Source of the DNA: JAFGLY01 sp041309225 | GTDB lineage: Bacteria > Myxococcota_A > UBA796 > JAFGLY01 | Reading direction: 5' to 3' | Length of the DNA: 27,806 nt | NCBI GenBank assembly: GCA_041309225.1 | Contig: JBFYZZ010000075.1 | Span: 1-27,806, forward strand | Shown: positions 13,781-21,407 of the stretch, piece by piece | How the letters are laid out: every line of letters begins with the position of its first letter | Position numbering within the stretch: the first letter of the stretch is position 1 | Notes under the pieces: generated by a model | What the model saw: the letters and a program-made list of their open reading frames with translations, nothing else | Databases searched by the model: none | Told to the model about the DNA's origin: nothing | Program-made: the position numbers and the translations under genes

Positions 13781-16141
13781 GTGGAACCCGCACCCCGCCC
13801 CTCCGCCGGCCTCGCGGCCACCGTGCTCCTGGCGAGCGGCAGCCTCGTCCTGTACGAGTTGCTGCTCACGCGCGTCTTCGCGGTCGTGCTCTTCGCTCAG
13901 TTCGCCCACCTCGCCCTGGCGCTGGCCCTCCTCGGCATCGGCGTCGGGGCCGTGGCCCAGCACCTGTTCCCCCGCCTCGTGCCGGCCACGGGCCTGGAGC
14001 GCCGGGCGGGCTGGATCGCGCTCCTCCTCGCGGTGGCCGTGCTGATCGCGGTGATCGCGGCCATCCGTCTCCCGCTCATCCCCCCGGCGGTCGAGGTGCC
14101 CGAGAACTACCAGGAGCGGGCCAGCATGCGGGGTGCGCTCCTGGATCTGCGCTGGTTCGCCCTCCTGCTGCCCGTGCTGGCGGTGCCGTTCGGGCTGGGG
14201 GGCCTCCTCATGTCGGGCCTCTTCCAGCGGCTGCGCGCCCACGCCGGCCCGCTGTACGGTGCCGACCTCACCGGCGGCGCGCTCGGCGCCCTGGCGTTCC
14301 TGCCCCTGCTGACGGGCCTCTCGGGACCCGACGCCGCCTTCGGTGTCACGGCGGCCGCGTGCCTCGCCGCCCTGCTGGCCTTCCGCAGCGCGGGCGCGCG
14401 CCTGGGGCTCGCCCTCGCCGCCGCCGGCCTCGTCGCGTCCCTCGGGGCCGCCGCTGCGGGCCGGATGCAGGGCGAGCTGCTCCGCATCCGATCGAGCGCC
14501 GGGTTCTCCGAGGCCGGGGTGGTGGAGGTCCGGTGGACCCCCCTCGTGCGGCTCGCGGTCTACGAGATCCCCGGTGGACGCGACGACGACGGCCAGCCCG
14601 CCCCCGCCGCCACGAAGATCCTCCTCGACAACGCCTCCGCGTCCGAGGTCGTGCTCGACGGTGCCCGGCGCGACGAGCTGGCCCTGCAGGCCAACCGCGC
14701 CCTGGTCTACCGGATCCACGACCCCCCCGCCCGGGTGGCGGTCCTGGCCGCCGCGGCCGGCCCCGAGGTGGCCGTGGCCCAGGCCTTCGGGTTCGAGACC
14801 GTGGACGCCATCGACATCGCCTCCGAGATCTTCGACCTCGTGGCGGAGCGGTGGCCCGACAACCCGATCAATCCCTTCGTGCGGCCCGGTGTGCGCCGCA
14901 TCCACGCCGACGGCCGAGCGGCCATCCACCAGGCCCGCGAGCCCTACGACATCATCCAGATGGTGCACGCCAACCTGTGGTCCTCCGCGGGCCTGCTCGC
15001 GTCCACCTGGTCCCCGTCCCTGCTCGAGACCCGCGAGGCCTTCGCCACCTACCTCGACCGCCTCTCGCCCGACGGCACCCTCTCGTTCGGCCGGGGACCC
15101 TACACCCGCAACGAGCTCCGGTCCGCCGTGGCGGCGCTGCACGGGCGGGGCGTCCGCCAGGCGTGGCGGCACGTGGCCCTGGTCGAGGGATCCTCCTCGG
15201 TCCTCCTGGTCAAGCCGAGGCCGTGGACCGAGGCCGAGGGCCTCCGGTTGCGCGAGGCCGTCTCCTCGGTCCAGCGCGCCCGGCTCGTGCTCGATCCGGC
15301 CGATCCGGCCACGAATGCGCGGTCGCTCAAGGCCGTGCTCCAGGGCCCGCTCATGACCGACGATCGGCCCTACCTGGACTCGCCCCGGCAGCTGCTCGAC
15401 GGCTTCACCGGCCTGTTCCACGGGTTCGCGAGCCTGGATCACGACACCCTGGCCGTCCTCTACCGCTCGGTCGCGCTCCAGGTCCTGTTCGTCGCCCTCG
15501 CAGGCGTCCTCTTCGTCCTGGTCCCCTTCCTCTGGCGCGGGCGCTCCGAGACCGCAGGGCTCCGGGGTGCGTGGGGCTTCCTCCTGTTCGTGTCCGGGAT
15601 CGGGTACGGGTACCTCGCGGTGGAGACCGTGCTGGTCCACCAGTGGATCCTGTTCGTGGGCCACCCCACCTACGCCATCACGGACGTGGTGCTGGCCCTC
15701 CTCCTGGGCTCGGGCCTGGGCAGCCTCCTGTCGGGCCGGATCGCCGGCGGGCGGCCGGTCCGCGCGTTGCGGCTCGCGCTCCTGGGGGTGCTGGCGCTCG
15801 GCGCCCTGCTCGCGTTCGGGGTGCCACCCCTGGTCGAGGCCATGGCCCTGGGGCTCCCGCTCCCCGGCCGGCTCGGGCTCGCCTTCGTGCTCCTGATGCC
15901 GCTCGGGTTCGTGATGGGACTGCCCTTCCCCCTCGCGCTCCGATCGCTCCCAGCCGAGGCGGCCGGGGTGGTCCCGTGGGGCTGGGCCTTGAACGGCTGG
16001 ACGAGCGTGGCCGCCAGCATGGTGACCATGATCCTGGCCCGCATCCAGGGGTACACCGCGGCGTTCGCCGTGGCGCTCGCCGCCTATGCCCTCGCGCTCC
16101 TCGCGGCCGGGAGGGTGGCCCGGGTGCGCGCCGCGAGGTGA
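13781..16141 (+). CDS. Membrane-embedded spermidine-synthase-like protein
   Basis: The 786-residue product has about six N-terminal membrane helices (1-225), a soluble Rossmann-like domain (about 235-540) and about six C-terminal helices (from about 575). The N-terminal segment L-Y-G-A-D-L-T-G-G-A-L-G-A-L and the soluble segment Y-D-I-I-Q-M-V-H-A-N-L-W match the membrane-fused SpeE-like family. The nucleotide-binding loop, usually G-G-G-x-G, reads V-L-A-A-A-A-G-P-E-V (320-330), and the usual catalytic Asp stretch after Y-D-I-I is not conserved. It is therefore unlikely to be a true polyamine synthase and may be a transporter or sensor with a relic domain. A GTG start with GGGGAG only 3 nt upstream is used. 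It is divergent from the LTD operon. The family call is good; function is unknown. Confidence 0.8.
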   Translation: MEPAPRPSAGLAATVLLASGSLVLYELLLTRVFAVVLFAQFAHLALALALLGIGVGAVAQHLFPRLVPATGLERRAGWIALLLAVAVLIAVIAAIRLPLIPPAVEVPENYQERASMRGALLDLRWFALLLPVLAVPFGLGGLLMSGLFQRLRAHAGPLYGADLTGGALGALAFLPLLTGLSGPDAAFGVTAAACLAALLAFRSAGARLGLALAAAGLVASLGAAAAGRMQGELLRIRSSAGFSEAGVVEVRWTPLVRLAVYEIPGGRDDDGQPAPAATKILLDNASASEVVLDGARRDELALQANRALVYRIHDPPARVAVLAAAAGPEVAVAQAFGFETVDAIDIASEIFDLVAERWPDNPINPFVRPGVRRIHADGRAAIHQAREPYDIIQMVHANLWSSAGLLASTWSPSLLETREAFATYLDRLSPDGTLSFGRGPYTRNELRSAVAALHGRGVRQAWRHVALVEGSSSVLLVKPRPWTEAEGLRLREAVSSVQRARLVLDPADPATNARSLKAVLQGPLMTDDRPYLDSPRQLLDGFTGLFHGFASLDHDTLAVLYRSVALQVLFVALAGVLFVLVPFLWRGRSETAGLRGAWGFLLFVSGIGYGYLAVETVLVHQWILFVGHPTYAITDVVLALLLGSGLGSLLSGRIAGGRPVRALRLALLGVLALGALLAFGVPPLVEAMALGLPLPGRLGLAFVLLMPLGFVMGLPFPLALRSLPAEAAGVVPWGWALNGWTSVAASMVTMILARIQGYTAAFAVALAAYALALLAAGRVARVRAAR

Positions 16142-16185
16142 CGCCCGGGGACCCGCCCCTCGGGCGTTCCACGACCGGGGGGCGG

Positions 16186-16194
16186 TGCTATGCT
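16186..16194 (+). promoter_or_regulatory. Candidate extended -10 promoter of MYXO-CTERM gene
   Basis: TGCTATGCT is an extended -10 (TGn-TATnnT) placed about 20 nt before the chosen ATG at 16214. It overlaps an upstream in-frame ATG (16190), which argues that translation starts downstream. Transcription would begin near 16201, giving a very short leader containing GAGGT (16201-16205). The -35 region (GTTCCA, 16166-16171) is poor, as is common for extended -10 promoters. Confidence 0.35.
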
Positions 16195-16213
16195 GGGGGC
16201 GAGGTCCCGGCCG

Positions 16214-17050
16214 ATGTCACCCACCCTCCCCCGTCGTCCCGTGACGTCCCACGCACCCGCCTACCCCACCTTCGAGCGCGTGGTGCGGGATCCCACCCTC
16301 CTCGCGACGCTGCTCGCCACGGTCACCCTGCCGGGGCTCCTGTCCGCCTGGGCGGTGGCCGGTGACCCGATCCCCGGCGACACCGGTTCCGGCGACACCG
16401 GGCCCACCGACACCGGCCCCAGCGACACCGGCCCCACTGACACGGGCCCTGTCGACACCGGCCCCGCCGACACCGGCCCCGCCGACACCGGGGGCACCTG
16501 CGAGGTGCCCCGCTCGGTCACCGCGGACGAGGCACGCGCCTGGGTGATCGCCGCCCTGGAGGAACGCCGGTGCACGATCCACGCCGGGGACGCCCGCGTG
16601 TCGCTCGAGGGGGGCACCGCGATCCGGGCCCTGGCGGCCCACTGCGAGAGCCGGGAGTTCCGGGTCGCCTTCACCGACGACGACGAGGCCATGGCCGCGT
16701 TCGCCGACCGCACGGCGATCTGGGTGGGGCGCAACGCCTGCCCGCTCTTCGAGCACGACGGGACCTGCGTCCTCGCGGACTGCGGCGCCAGCCGTGGCGG
16801 GCTCGGCCAGCCCGGCGCCTGCGGCCGGTACGTGGACCTGCCGGTGGGCTCCTGGTGCGGCCCGCCCGGCGATCCCGCCCGGCTCTACGACGAGGCCATG
16901 GAGCGGCTCCTCTGGAGCTGGGCACCGGGCTGGGGCCGCACCATCGGATGCGGCTGCGAGGCCCGGCCCCTCGACCTCCAGGGGGTGTGGGTGCTGCTCG
17001 CCGCCGGGCTCGCCGCCTTGCGACGCCGGTCTCCCGGCGTCCCCACCTGA
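16214..17050 (+). CDS. Secreted Cys-rich protein with DTG stalk and MYXO-CTERM sorting tail
   Basis: The 278-residue product has an extended N terminus followed by a hydrophobic stretch (about 27-50), which I read as a signal peptide. Residues 56-93 are eight 'DTG' units (D-T-G-P-x). A Cys-rich domain of unknown family spans about 95-244. The tail is G-C-G-C-E (245-249), a hydrophobic helix V-W-V-L-L-A-A-G-L-A-A-L and R-R-R. That Cys-motif, helix, Arg-cluster order is the MYXO-CTERM signal, used in Myxococcota to sort proteins to the cell surface. The start at 16214 is preferred over 16190 because GAGGT lies 8 nt before it and a -10 element overlaps the earlier ATG. The DTG segment is probably an extended stalk. 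The role of the Cys-rich domain is unknown. Confidence 0.8.
   Translation: MSPTLPRRPVTSHAPAYPTFERVVRDPTLLATLLATVTLPGLLSAWAVAGDPIPGDTGSGDTGPTDTGPSDTGPTDTGPVDTGPADTGPADTGGTCEVPRSVTADEARAWVIAALEERRCTIHAGDARVSLEGGTAIRALAAHCESREFRVAFTDDDEAMAAFADRTAIWVGRNACPLFEHDGTCVLADCGASRGGLGQPGACGRYVDLPVGSWCGPPGDPARLYDEAMERLLWSWAPGWGRTIGCGCEARPLDLQGVWVLLAAGLAALRRRSPGVPT
16379..16492 (+). repeat. 15-nt tandem repeat encoding eight DTG units
   Basis: The unit is close to GACACCGGCCCCNCC, repeated about 7.6 times in frame with variation mainly in the fifth codon (Gly, Thr, Ser, Val or Ala). It encodes a low-complexity, Thr-rich stalk. The near-identical units suggest slipped-strand expansion, and copy number may vary between strains. 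Confidence 0.9.
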
Positions 17051-17185
17051 GGGACGACCGCACCCGCGGACCGCCCTCCCCCACCGTGTGGAATGCGCAT
17101 CCACGTGGGGCCGGATCGCGGTTCCCGCGGCGTTGACGAAACCTCGACAAGGTGGCCTTGACGTGGATCATCGGGAGAATCCGGG

Positions 17186-17207
17186 TGGGGGGGATTGCCT
17201 TCCCCCA
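17186..17207 (+). other. GC-rich hairpin in the leader of the IPT/TIG gene
   Basis: TGGGGG (17186-17191) and CCCCCA (17202-17207) can pair around a 10-nt loop, 42 nt before the ATG at 17249. There is no T-tract, so it is unlikely to be a terminator. The remaining 198-nt gap holds two TTGAC boxes (17133 and 17158) without matching -10 elements, and a short inverted repeat GTGGA/TCCAC near 17085-17103. Confidence 0.2.
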
Positions 17208-17248
17208 TGGCTCCTGCAACGATGCCGGAGACCCCCGGAGACCCCGCC

Positions 17249-17959
17249 ATGCGCATCCTGCGACTCGGCATCCCCCTCCTCGCGCTCGTCCAGCTCTCGT
17301 GCGATCCCCTCGGGTTCGCTGCGGTCAGCATCTCACCCATCTACGGGTGGGCGGACGGCTGCATCGACGTCAAGGTGAGCGGGCACGGATTCGAGGACGA
17401 CGTGTCCGGCAGCGTCGGCGGCCTCACGTTCGAGAACGTGGCGCTGCCCGACCCCGATGTCGAAACCGAGAAACTCGACGTCGGCTTCGTCTTCTACGCC
17501 CGCATCCCGGCCCGTGCCCCCGCGGAGGCGGGGTTCGCCACCCTCGAGGTGACGAGCGGCGACGAGACCGACACCCTCGAGGACGCCTTCTACTTCGTGG
17601 CCTGCCCCGCGGTGGGCTACGAGGAGTACCTCAGCACCGACATGGCCGCCGAGGGCGACACGATCGGCGTCTTCGGCTGCGGGATCGACGCCACGGCCCA
17701 CAAGGTCGTGGTCGGCCCGTCCAAGCCGCAGGACCTCACGAGCGTCTGCGGCACCTCCCAGCTCACCTTCACCGCGCCCGCCCAGGCGGAGGGCACCTGG
17801 TACGTCGGCATCGTGGACAACGCCGGGACCCAGGTCTACCCCGGCCCCGAGTGCGACCTCACCATCGGCGCCGACGTCGCCGACACCGGCGCCGTCGACA
17901 CCGCCACCCCGGATCCCTGTGCCGGCATCCCGACGCTCACCTACGGAGGTGCCCGATGA
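17249..17959 (+). CDS. IPT/TIG-like surface protein, probable partner of the TonB receptor
   Basis: The 236-residue product has an export signal (M-R-I-L-R-L-G-I-P-L-L-A-L-V-Q-L-S-C). Cys18 could be lipidated, but the -3 residue is Gln, so the lipobox is weak. Two Ig-like modules follow: I-S-P-I-Y-G-W-A-D-G-C-I-D-V-K-V-S-G-H-G-F (about 27-50) is IPT/TIG-like, and a second related module starts near 125. The C-terminal part has A-D-T-G-A-V-D-T, a DTG-like patch. Several upstream ATGs are in frame, but 17249 has GGAG 8 nt before it and starts directly with the signal. Its stop overlaps the receptor start as ATGA, with GGAGGT inside its last codons. Tight coupling suggests a 1:1 accessory subunit for the receptor. 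The family call is moderate. Confidence 0.72.
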   Translation: MRILRLGIPLLALVQLSCDPLGFAAVSISPIYGWADGCIDVKVSGHGFEDDVSGSVGGLTFENVALPDPDVETEKLDVGFVFYARIPARAPAEAGFATLEVTSGDETDTLEDAFYFVACPAVGYEEYLSTDMAAEGDTIGVFGCGIDATAHKVVVGPSKPQDLTSVCGTSQLTFTAPAQAEGTWYVGIVDNAGTQVYPGPECDLTIGADVADTGAVDTATPDPCAGIPTLTYGGAR

Positions 17960-20787
17960 GACGCGAGTTCCTGCTCCTCCTCCCCGCCATCGCCTGCTAC
18001 GCGTCCGCCGTGCAGGCCGCCGAGCTCGGCGCCGTGCGCGGGCGCATCCTCGACGAGACGGGCAAGCCGGTCGCCGCTGCCGGCGTCGTGCTCGAGGGCG
18101 TCAACATCGCCGGCCAGATGATCGGCAAGACCAACCGGGACGGTATCTTCCAGATCCTCTCGGTGCCCCCGGGCAACCACGAGATGCTCGTCTCGCGGGA
18201 GGGCTTCGCGCCCATGCGGTACAAGGTGCACGTCCGCACCGACCAGACCTCGTTCGTGCCCGTCACGCTCAAGCGCACGGCCACCGCGGGCGAGGAGATC
18301 GTCGTCGAGGAGGCCCTGCCCGTCATCGACACCAGCCGGTCGGCCACCTCCACCGAGCTCTCGGTGGACCTCCTCCAGAACCTGCCGGTCGGCCGCTCCT
18401 ACCAGGACGTCACCAACATGGTGCCGGGCGTCTACGGCCGCATCGACACCCAGAACGGCGGCCCGTCGGGCGGCAACCCCTCCGTCCGCGGCGAGGGCCA
18501 GTACGGGAACAACTACCTCATCGACGGCATCTCCACCCGCGACCCGGCCACCAAGACCTTCGGGACCGACGTCAACTTCGACGCCATCCAGGAGATCCAG
18601 GTCTACACCGACGGCCTCCCGGCCGAGTTCGGCGGGGCGACGGGCATGCTCGTCAACGTGGTGACCAAGGACGGCGGCGACGAGCACTTCGGATCCGCGT
18701 CCTACTTCGGCCACATCTCCGCCGGTTCGGGCACCTACGACATCCTCGACACCGAGGCCGGGGAGATGGTCGCCACCGACAAGCGCGACTTCCTCAACCA
18801 CGAGCTCTCGCTCACGGCGGGCGGCCCGCTCGTCAAGGAGCGCCTCTGGTACTTCGCCGCGGCCGACCTGGGTCGGTCGAACATCGAGTACGAGGCGATG
18901 GATCCCGAGCATCCCTACACCTCGTTCAACGGCCAGGGGCTGGCCAAGCTCACCTGGTTCCTCACCGAGGACGTCACGGCCCAGTACCAGGTCGGGTACG
19001 GCTTCAACAACATCGACAACTACGAGACGAGCGGGCTGTACGTGTGGCCGGCCCAGGCCATCTACAAGAGCCGGGACCTGACCAACATCCTCACCCTCCG
19101 CTGGCGCCCCACCGCGGCCAACGACCTCGAGCTCAAGCTCTCCTCGCTCAACTCCACGATCGACGTGGTCCCGTCCACCGGGGAGGACAGCGAGGACGTG
19201 CCCTCCATCATCGACTTCGACACGGGCGCCATCACCCAGAACTACGACGCGTTCGACTACAACGACCGCGGCCGGCTGGGCGGCAGCCTCAAGTTCACGC
19301 AGGTGGTGGAGGGTTTCCTCGGCGACCACAAGTTCAGGGTGGGCATCGAGGACTGGCTGCTCACCGACGCCCGCGAGCTCATCTACACGGGCCCCGGCGA
19401 GGGCTACCAGTACTGGCGGCTCGAGTCGGGTGGCTACCCGTGCACGCCCGGGGCCGACTACCTCGACTGCTACGGGTACACCGAGTACGAGGAGGTGGGA
19501 GAGGCACTCGGCCACGAGGGCGCGATCCTGGTCGGGTTCCTGCAGGACGACTGGCGCATCGCCACCGTCACGCTCAACCTGGGTCTCCGGGTCGAGAACG
19601 AGCGCCTGTTCCAGAACGAGGGCGACGAGATCTACGACAAGTGGATGTTCGCCCCCCGCCTGGGCGCGGCCTGGGACGTCACCGGCGACTCCAAGACCCT
19701 CGTCTCGGTCAACGCCGGCCGGTACTACGACCTCGCGGGCAACACGTTCGCCGACTGGGGCGACACCCGGTCGTCCTACGTCTACCGCGAGTACCAGTAC
19801 GACCCCTCCACGGGGGAGTACGTGATGATCTGGGAGCAGAACCCGGAGACGGACCCCCTCGTCTTCTGCACCGACCAGAGCCTCGACCGCTGGGACGAGG
19901 AGGATCCGGCGATCGGCGAGGCGGCCCGCAACGCCTGCAAGGAGTACGGCATGATCGAGCCGTACCACACCGACAAGATCGTGGTGGCCCTGGAGCGGGA
20001 GATCATGCCCCTCCTCGCCGTGGGCGTGAAGGGGATCGTCTCCAAGACCACCGACATGCCGGAGGACGTGGACCACGACCTCGACATCTGGGTCATCGCC
20101 AACCCCGAGTCCAAGGTCCGCGACTACCGGGCCCTCGAGTTCACCGTCGAGAAGAAGTACGACGGCGTCTGGCAGGCCCTGGCGTCCTACACGCTCTCGG
20201 AGTCCCAGGGCACCACCCCCGGCCAGTTCGAGATCGCCTCGGGCGGCCAGACCGGGTCCAACGGCAACCAGGTGGGCGTGTACCTCGACGACGTGAGCGA
20301 TCCGGACATCCGGCAGATGTACTTCGACGCCGGCTACGGCTGGCTGCTCGACGGCCTCTCCGGCCTGGGCACCGTGGACGACGACGCCGGGTACTACGGC
20401 TACCTGCCGTACCACTCCTTCCACCTGGTGAAGCTCGCCGGCTCCTACACGGCGCCCTGGGGCACCACGCTCGGTGCCGTGTACGAGTTCGACTCGGGCC
20501 ATGCCTGGCAGAAGCGCAGCATGGTGGAGCTCTACGGCGACTACTTCGGGTTCCCGGAGGGGCGCGGCAGCCGGTTCATGCCGGCGGTCCACTACTTCGA
20601 CCTGCGCGCGGCCCACACGTTCCGGTTCGACCGCAAGCGCTCGCTCGAGGTCTCGGTCGACGCGTTCAACGTGCTCGATCTCGAGTCGCCGATCACGTAC
20701 TACGAGAACGACAACCCGATGTTCGGGATGACGATGTACCGCCAGGCCCCCCGCTCGGTCCGGGGTGGCCTCAAGTTCGTGTACTAG
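17956..20787 (+). CDS. Oar-like TonB-dependent outer-membrane receptor
   Basis: The 943-residue product has a signal peptide (cleavage near A-V-Q-A-A, about 22). A carboxypeptidase-regulatory-like Ig domain follows at about 26-105 (V-R-G-R-I-L-D-E-T-G-K-P-V to V-P-P-G-N-H-E-M-L-V). The plug at about 115-250 contains N-P-S-V-R-G-E-G, Y-L-I-D-G-I-S-T and G-L-P-A-E-F-G-G-A-T-G-M-L-V-N-V-V-T-K. A long beta-barrel runs to the terminal K-F-V-Y. This order matches Myxococcus Oar and related receptors; Oar has been implicated in moving a protease across the outer membrane. The substrate here is unknown. No TonB, ExbB or ExbD gene is in the window. Start: ATG at 17956, 5 nt after GGAGGT, overlapping the IPT/TIG gene by 4 nt. 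Its end overlaps the convergent membrane-protein gene by 17 nt. Confidence 0.92.
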   Translation: MRREFLLLLPAIACYASAVQAAELGAVRGRILDETGKPVAAAGVVLEGVNIAGQMIGKTNRDGIFQILSVPPGNHEMLVSREGFAPMRYKVHVRTDQTSFVPVTLKRTATAGEEIVVEEALPVIDTSRSATSTELSVDLLQNLPVGRSYQDVTNMVPGVYGRIDTQNGGPSGGNPSVRGEGQYGNNYLIDGISTRDPATKTFGTDVNFDAIQEIQVYTDGLPAEFGGATGMLVNVVTKDGGDEHFGSASYFGHISAGSGTYDILDTEAGEMVATDKRDFLNHELSLTAGGPLVKERLWYFAAADLGRSNIEYEAMDPEHPYTSFNGQGLAKLTWFLTEDVTAQYQVGYGFNNIDNYETSGLYVWPAQAIYKSRDLTNILTLRWRPTAANDLELKLSSLNSTIDVVPSTGEDSEDVPSIIDFDTGAITQNYDAFDYNDRGRLGGSLKFTQVVEGFLGDHKFRVGIEDWLLTDARELIYTGPGEGYQYWRLESGGYPCTPGADYLDCYGYTEYEEVGEALGHEGAILVGFLQDDWRIATVTLNLGLRVENERLFQNEGDEIYDKWMFAPRLGAAWDVTGDSKTLVSVNAGRYYDLAGNTFADWGDTRSSYVYREYQYDPSTGEYVMIWEQNPETDPLVFCTDQSLDRWDEEDPAIGEAARNACKEYGMIEPYHTDKIVVALEREIMPLLAVGVKGIVSKTTDMPEDVDHDLDIWVIANPESKVRDYRALEFTVEKKYDGVWQALASYTLSESQGTTPGQFEIASGGQTGSNGNQVGVYLDDVSDPDIRQMYFDAGYGWLLDGLSGLGTVDDDAGYYGYLPYHSFHLVKLAGSYTAPWGTTLGAVYEFDSGHAWQKRSMVELYGDYFGFPEGRGSRFMPAVHYFDLRAAHTFRFDRKRSLEVSVDAFNVLDLESPITYYENDNPMFGMTMYRQAPRSVRGGLKFVY

Positions 20788-21223
20788 GCGGACGGCCTGC
20801 GGGTCGATCCCGCTCCCCGGGTCCGGGCAGCTCCCCGCGGAGCCGCATCCGGACCCGGAGCGCGGCCGGCAGGGCCAGGCCGGCCACGAGCACCGCCGGG
20901 GCGACGCCCCAGCACGCGCCGCCGAGGGCGGCGCCGAAGCCCCCGGCCTCGCGGATGGCGCCGACGAGCACGCCGGAGGCCAGGAGCAGGAGGGAGGCAG
21001 CGCCGAGGAGCACGACCCTCGCCGGATCCCGGCGCTCCTGGAGGCCGGCGGCCAGGAGGCCCGCCGCGGCCATGGGCGTGGAGAAGGCCGCGATCCGCAG
21101 GCCCTCTCCCCCGGCCCGGCCCGGCACGAGACCCGCAGCGACCGCGGCCCAGAGGCCGCCCCCGAGCACGAGGACGACCAGAGAGGCGAGCGTGAGCACG
21201 AGCGGCCAGCCGCGGAGCGGCAT
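20771..21223 (-). CDS. Small four-helix membrane protein, unknown
   Basis: The 150-residue product has four hydrophobic segments (about 8-30, 42-60, 70-90 and 100-118), Arg-rich loops, and a Pro/Arg/Asp-rich C-terminal tail. No known family is recognised. A very good ribosome site, GGAGGT, sits 6 nt before the ATG at 21221-21223, which fixes this start even though the frame stays open further upstream. Its last 17 nt overlap the end of the convergent TonB receptor. The divergent gap to 21408 holds a promoter for the opposite gene. The strong ribosome site and helix pattern make it likely real, but no function can be given. Confidence 0.65.
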   Translation of the reverse strand: MPLRGWPLVLTLASLVVLVLGGGLWAAVAAGLVPGRAGGEGLRIAAFSTPMAAAGLLAAGLQERRDPARVVLLGAASLLLLASGVLVGAIREAGGFGAALGGACWGVAPAVLVAGLALPAALRVRMRLRGELPGPGERDRPAGRPPSTRT

Positions 21224-21350
21224 CGGGAGACCTCCGAGGGGAGCCCGGTAACCGTGGCGTGGGATCGCGTCCCGCGCCACGGAGTGCCGCGGGCGACCCA
21301 GCGACCACGCGTGTCTCGCGCGTCCTGTGCGGAAATCGTGTAGAGTCGCC

Positions 21351-21379
21351 TTGACAGGCCGCGGATGGCGGCTGACAAT
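21351..21379 (+). promoter_or_regulatory. Sigma70-type promoter of TSP3/VWA lipoprotein
   Basis: A perfect TTGACA (21351-21356) is followed by a 17-nt spacer and GACAAT (21374-21379, four of six matches to TATAAT). Transcription would begin near 21386 and give a leader of about 22 nt before the ATG at 21408. This rules out starts further upstream in the same frame. It is the best consensus promoter in the window. Confidence 0.55.
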
Positions 21380-21407
21380 GGAAGTGGACCTCGTATCGGG
21401 TGCGATC

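Noticed and set aside
10102..13869. A single 1255-codon minus-strand gene
   Set aside because: Only the part from 12000 down has real protein character. The upstream part is an out-of-frame reading of the LTD gene, and a proper ATG with signal peptide exists at 12000.
13781..16141. A functional spermidine synthase (speE)
   Set aside because: The nucleotide-binding loop and catalytic Asp region are not conserved, and the domain is embedded among membrane helices.
16379..16492. CRISPR-like array
   Set aside because: The repeats are contiguous 15-nt coding units without spacers and are in frame with a secreted protein.
17133..17186. Promoter for the IPT/TIG gene based on the two TTGACG boxes
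   Set aside because: Neither box has a plausible -10 at 16-18 nt spacing.
17919..21251. 1110-codon open frame on the plus strand
   Set aside because: It is a frame-shifted shadow of the receptor, rich in Arg, Gly and Pro and without domains.
17941..21378. 1145-codon open frame on the minus strand
   Set aside because: It lies opposite the TonB receptor, and its product is repetitive V/E/D/G sequence. The receptor frame on the other strand has clear domains.
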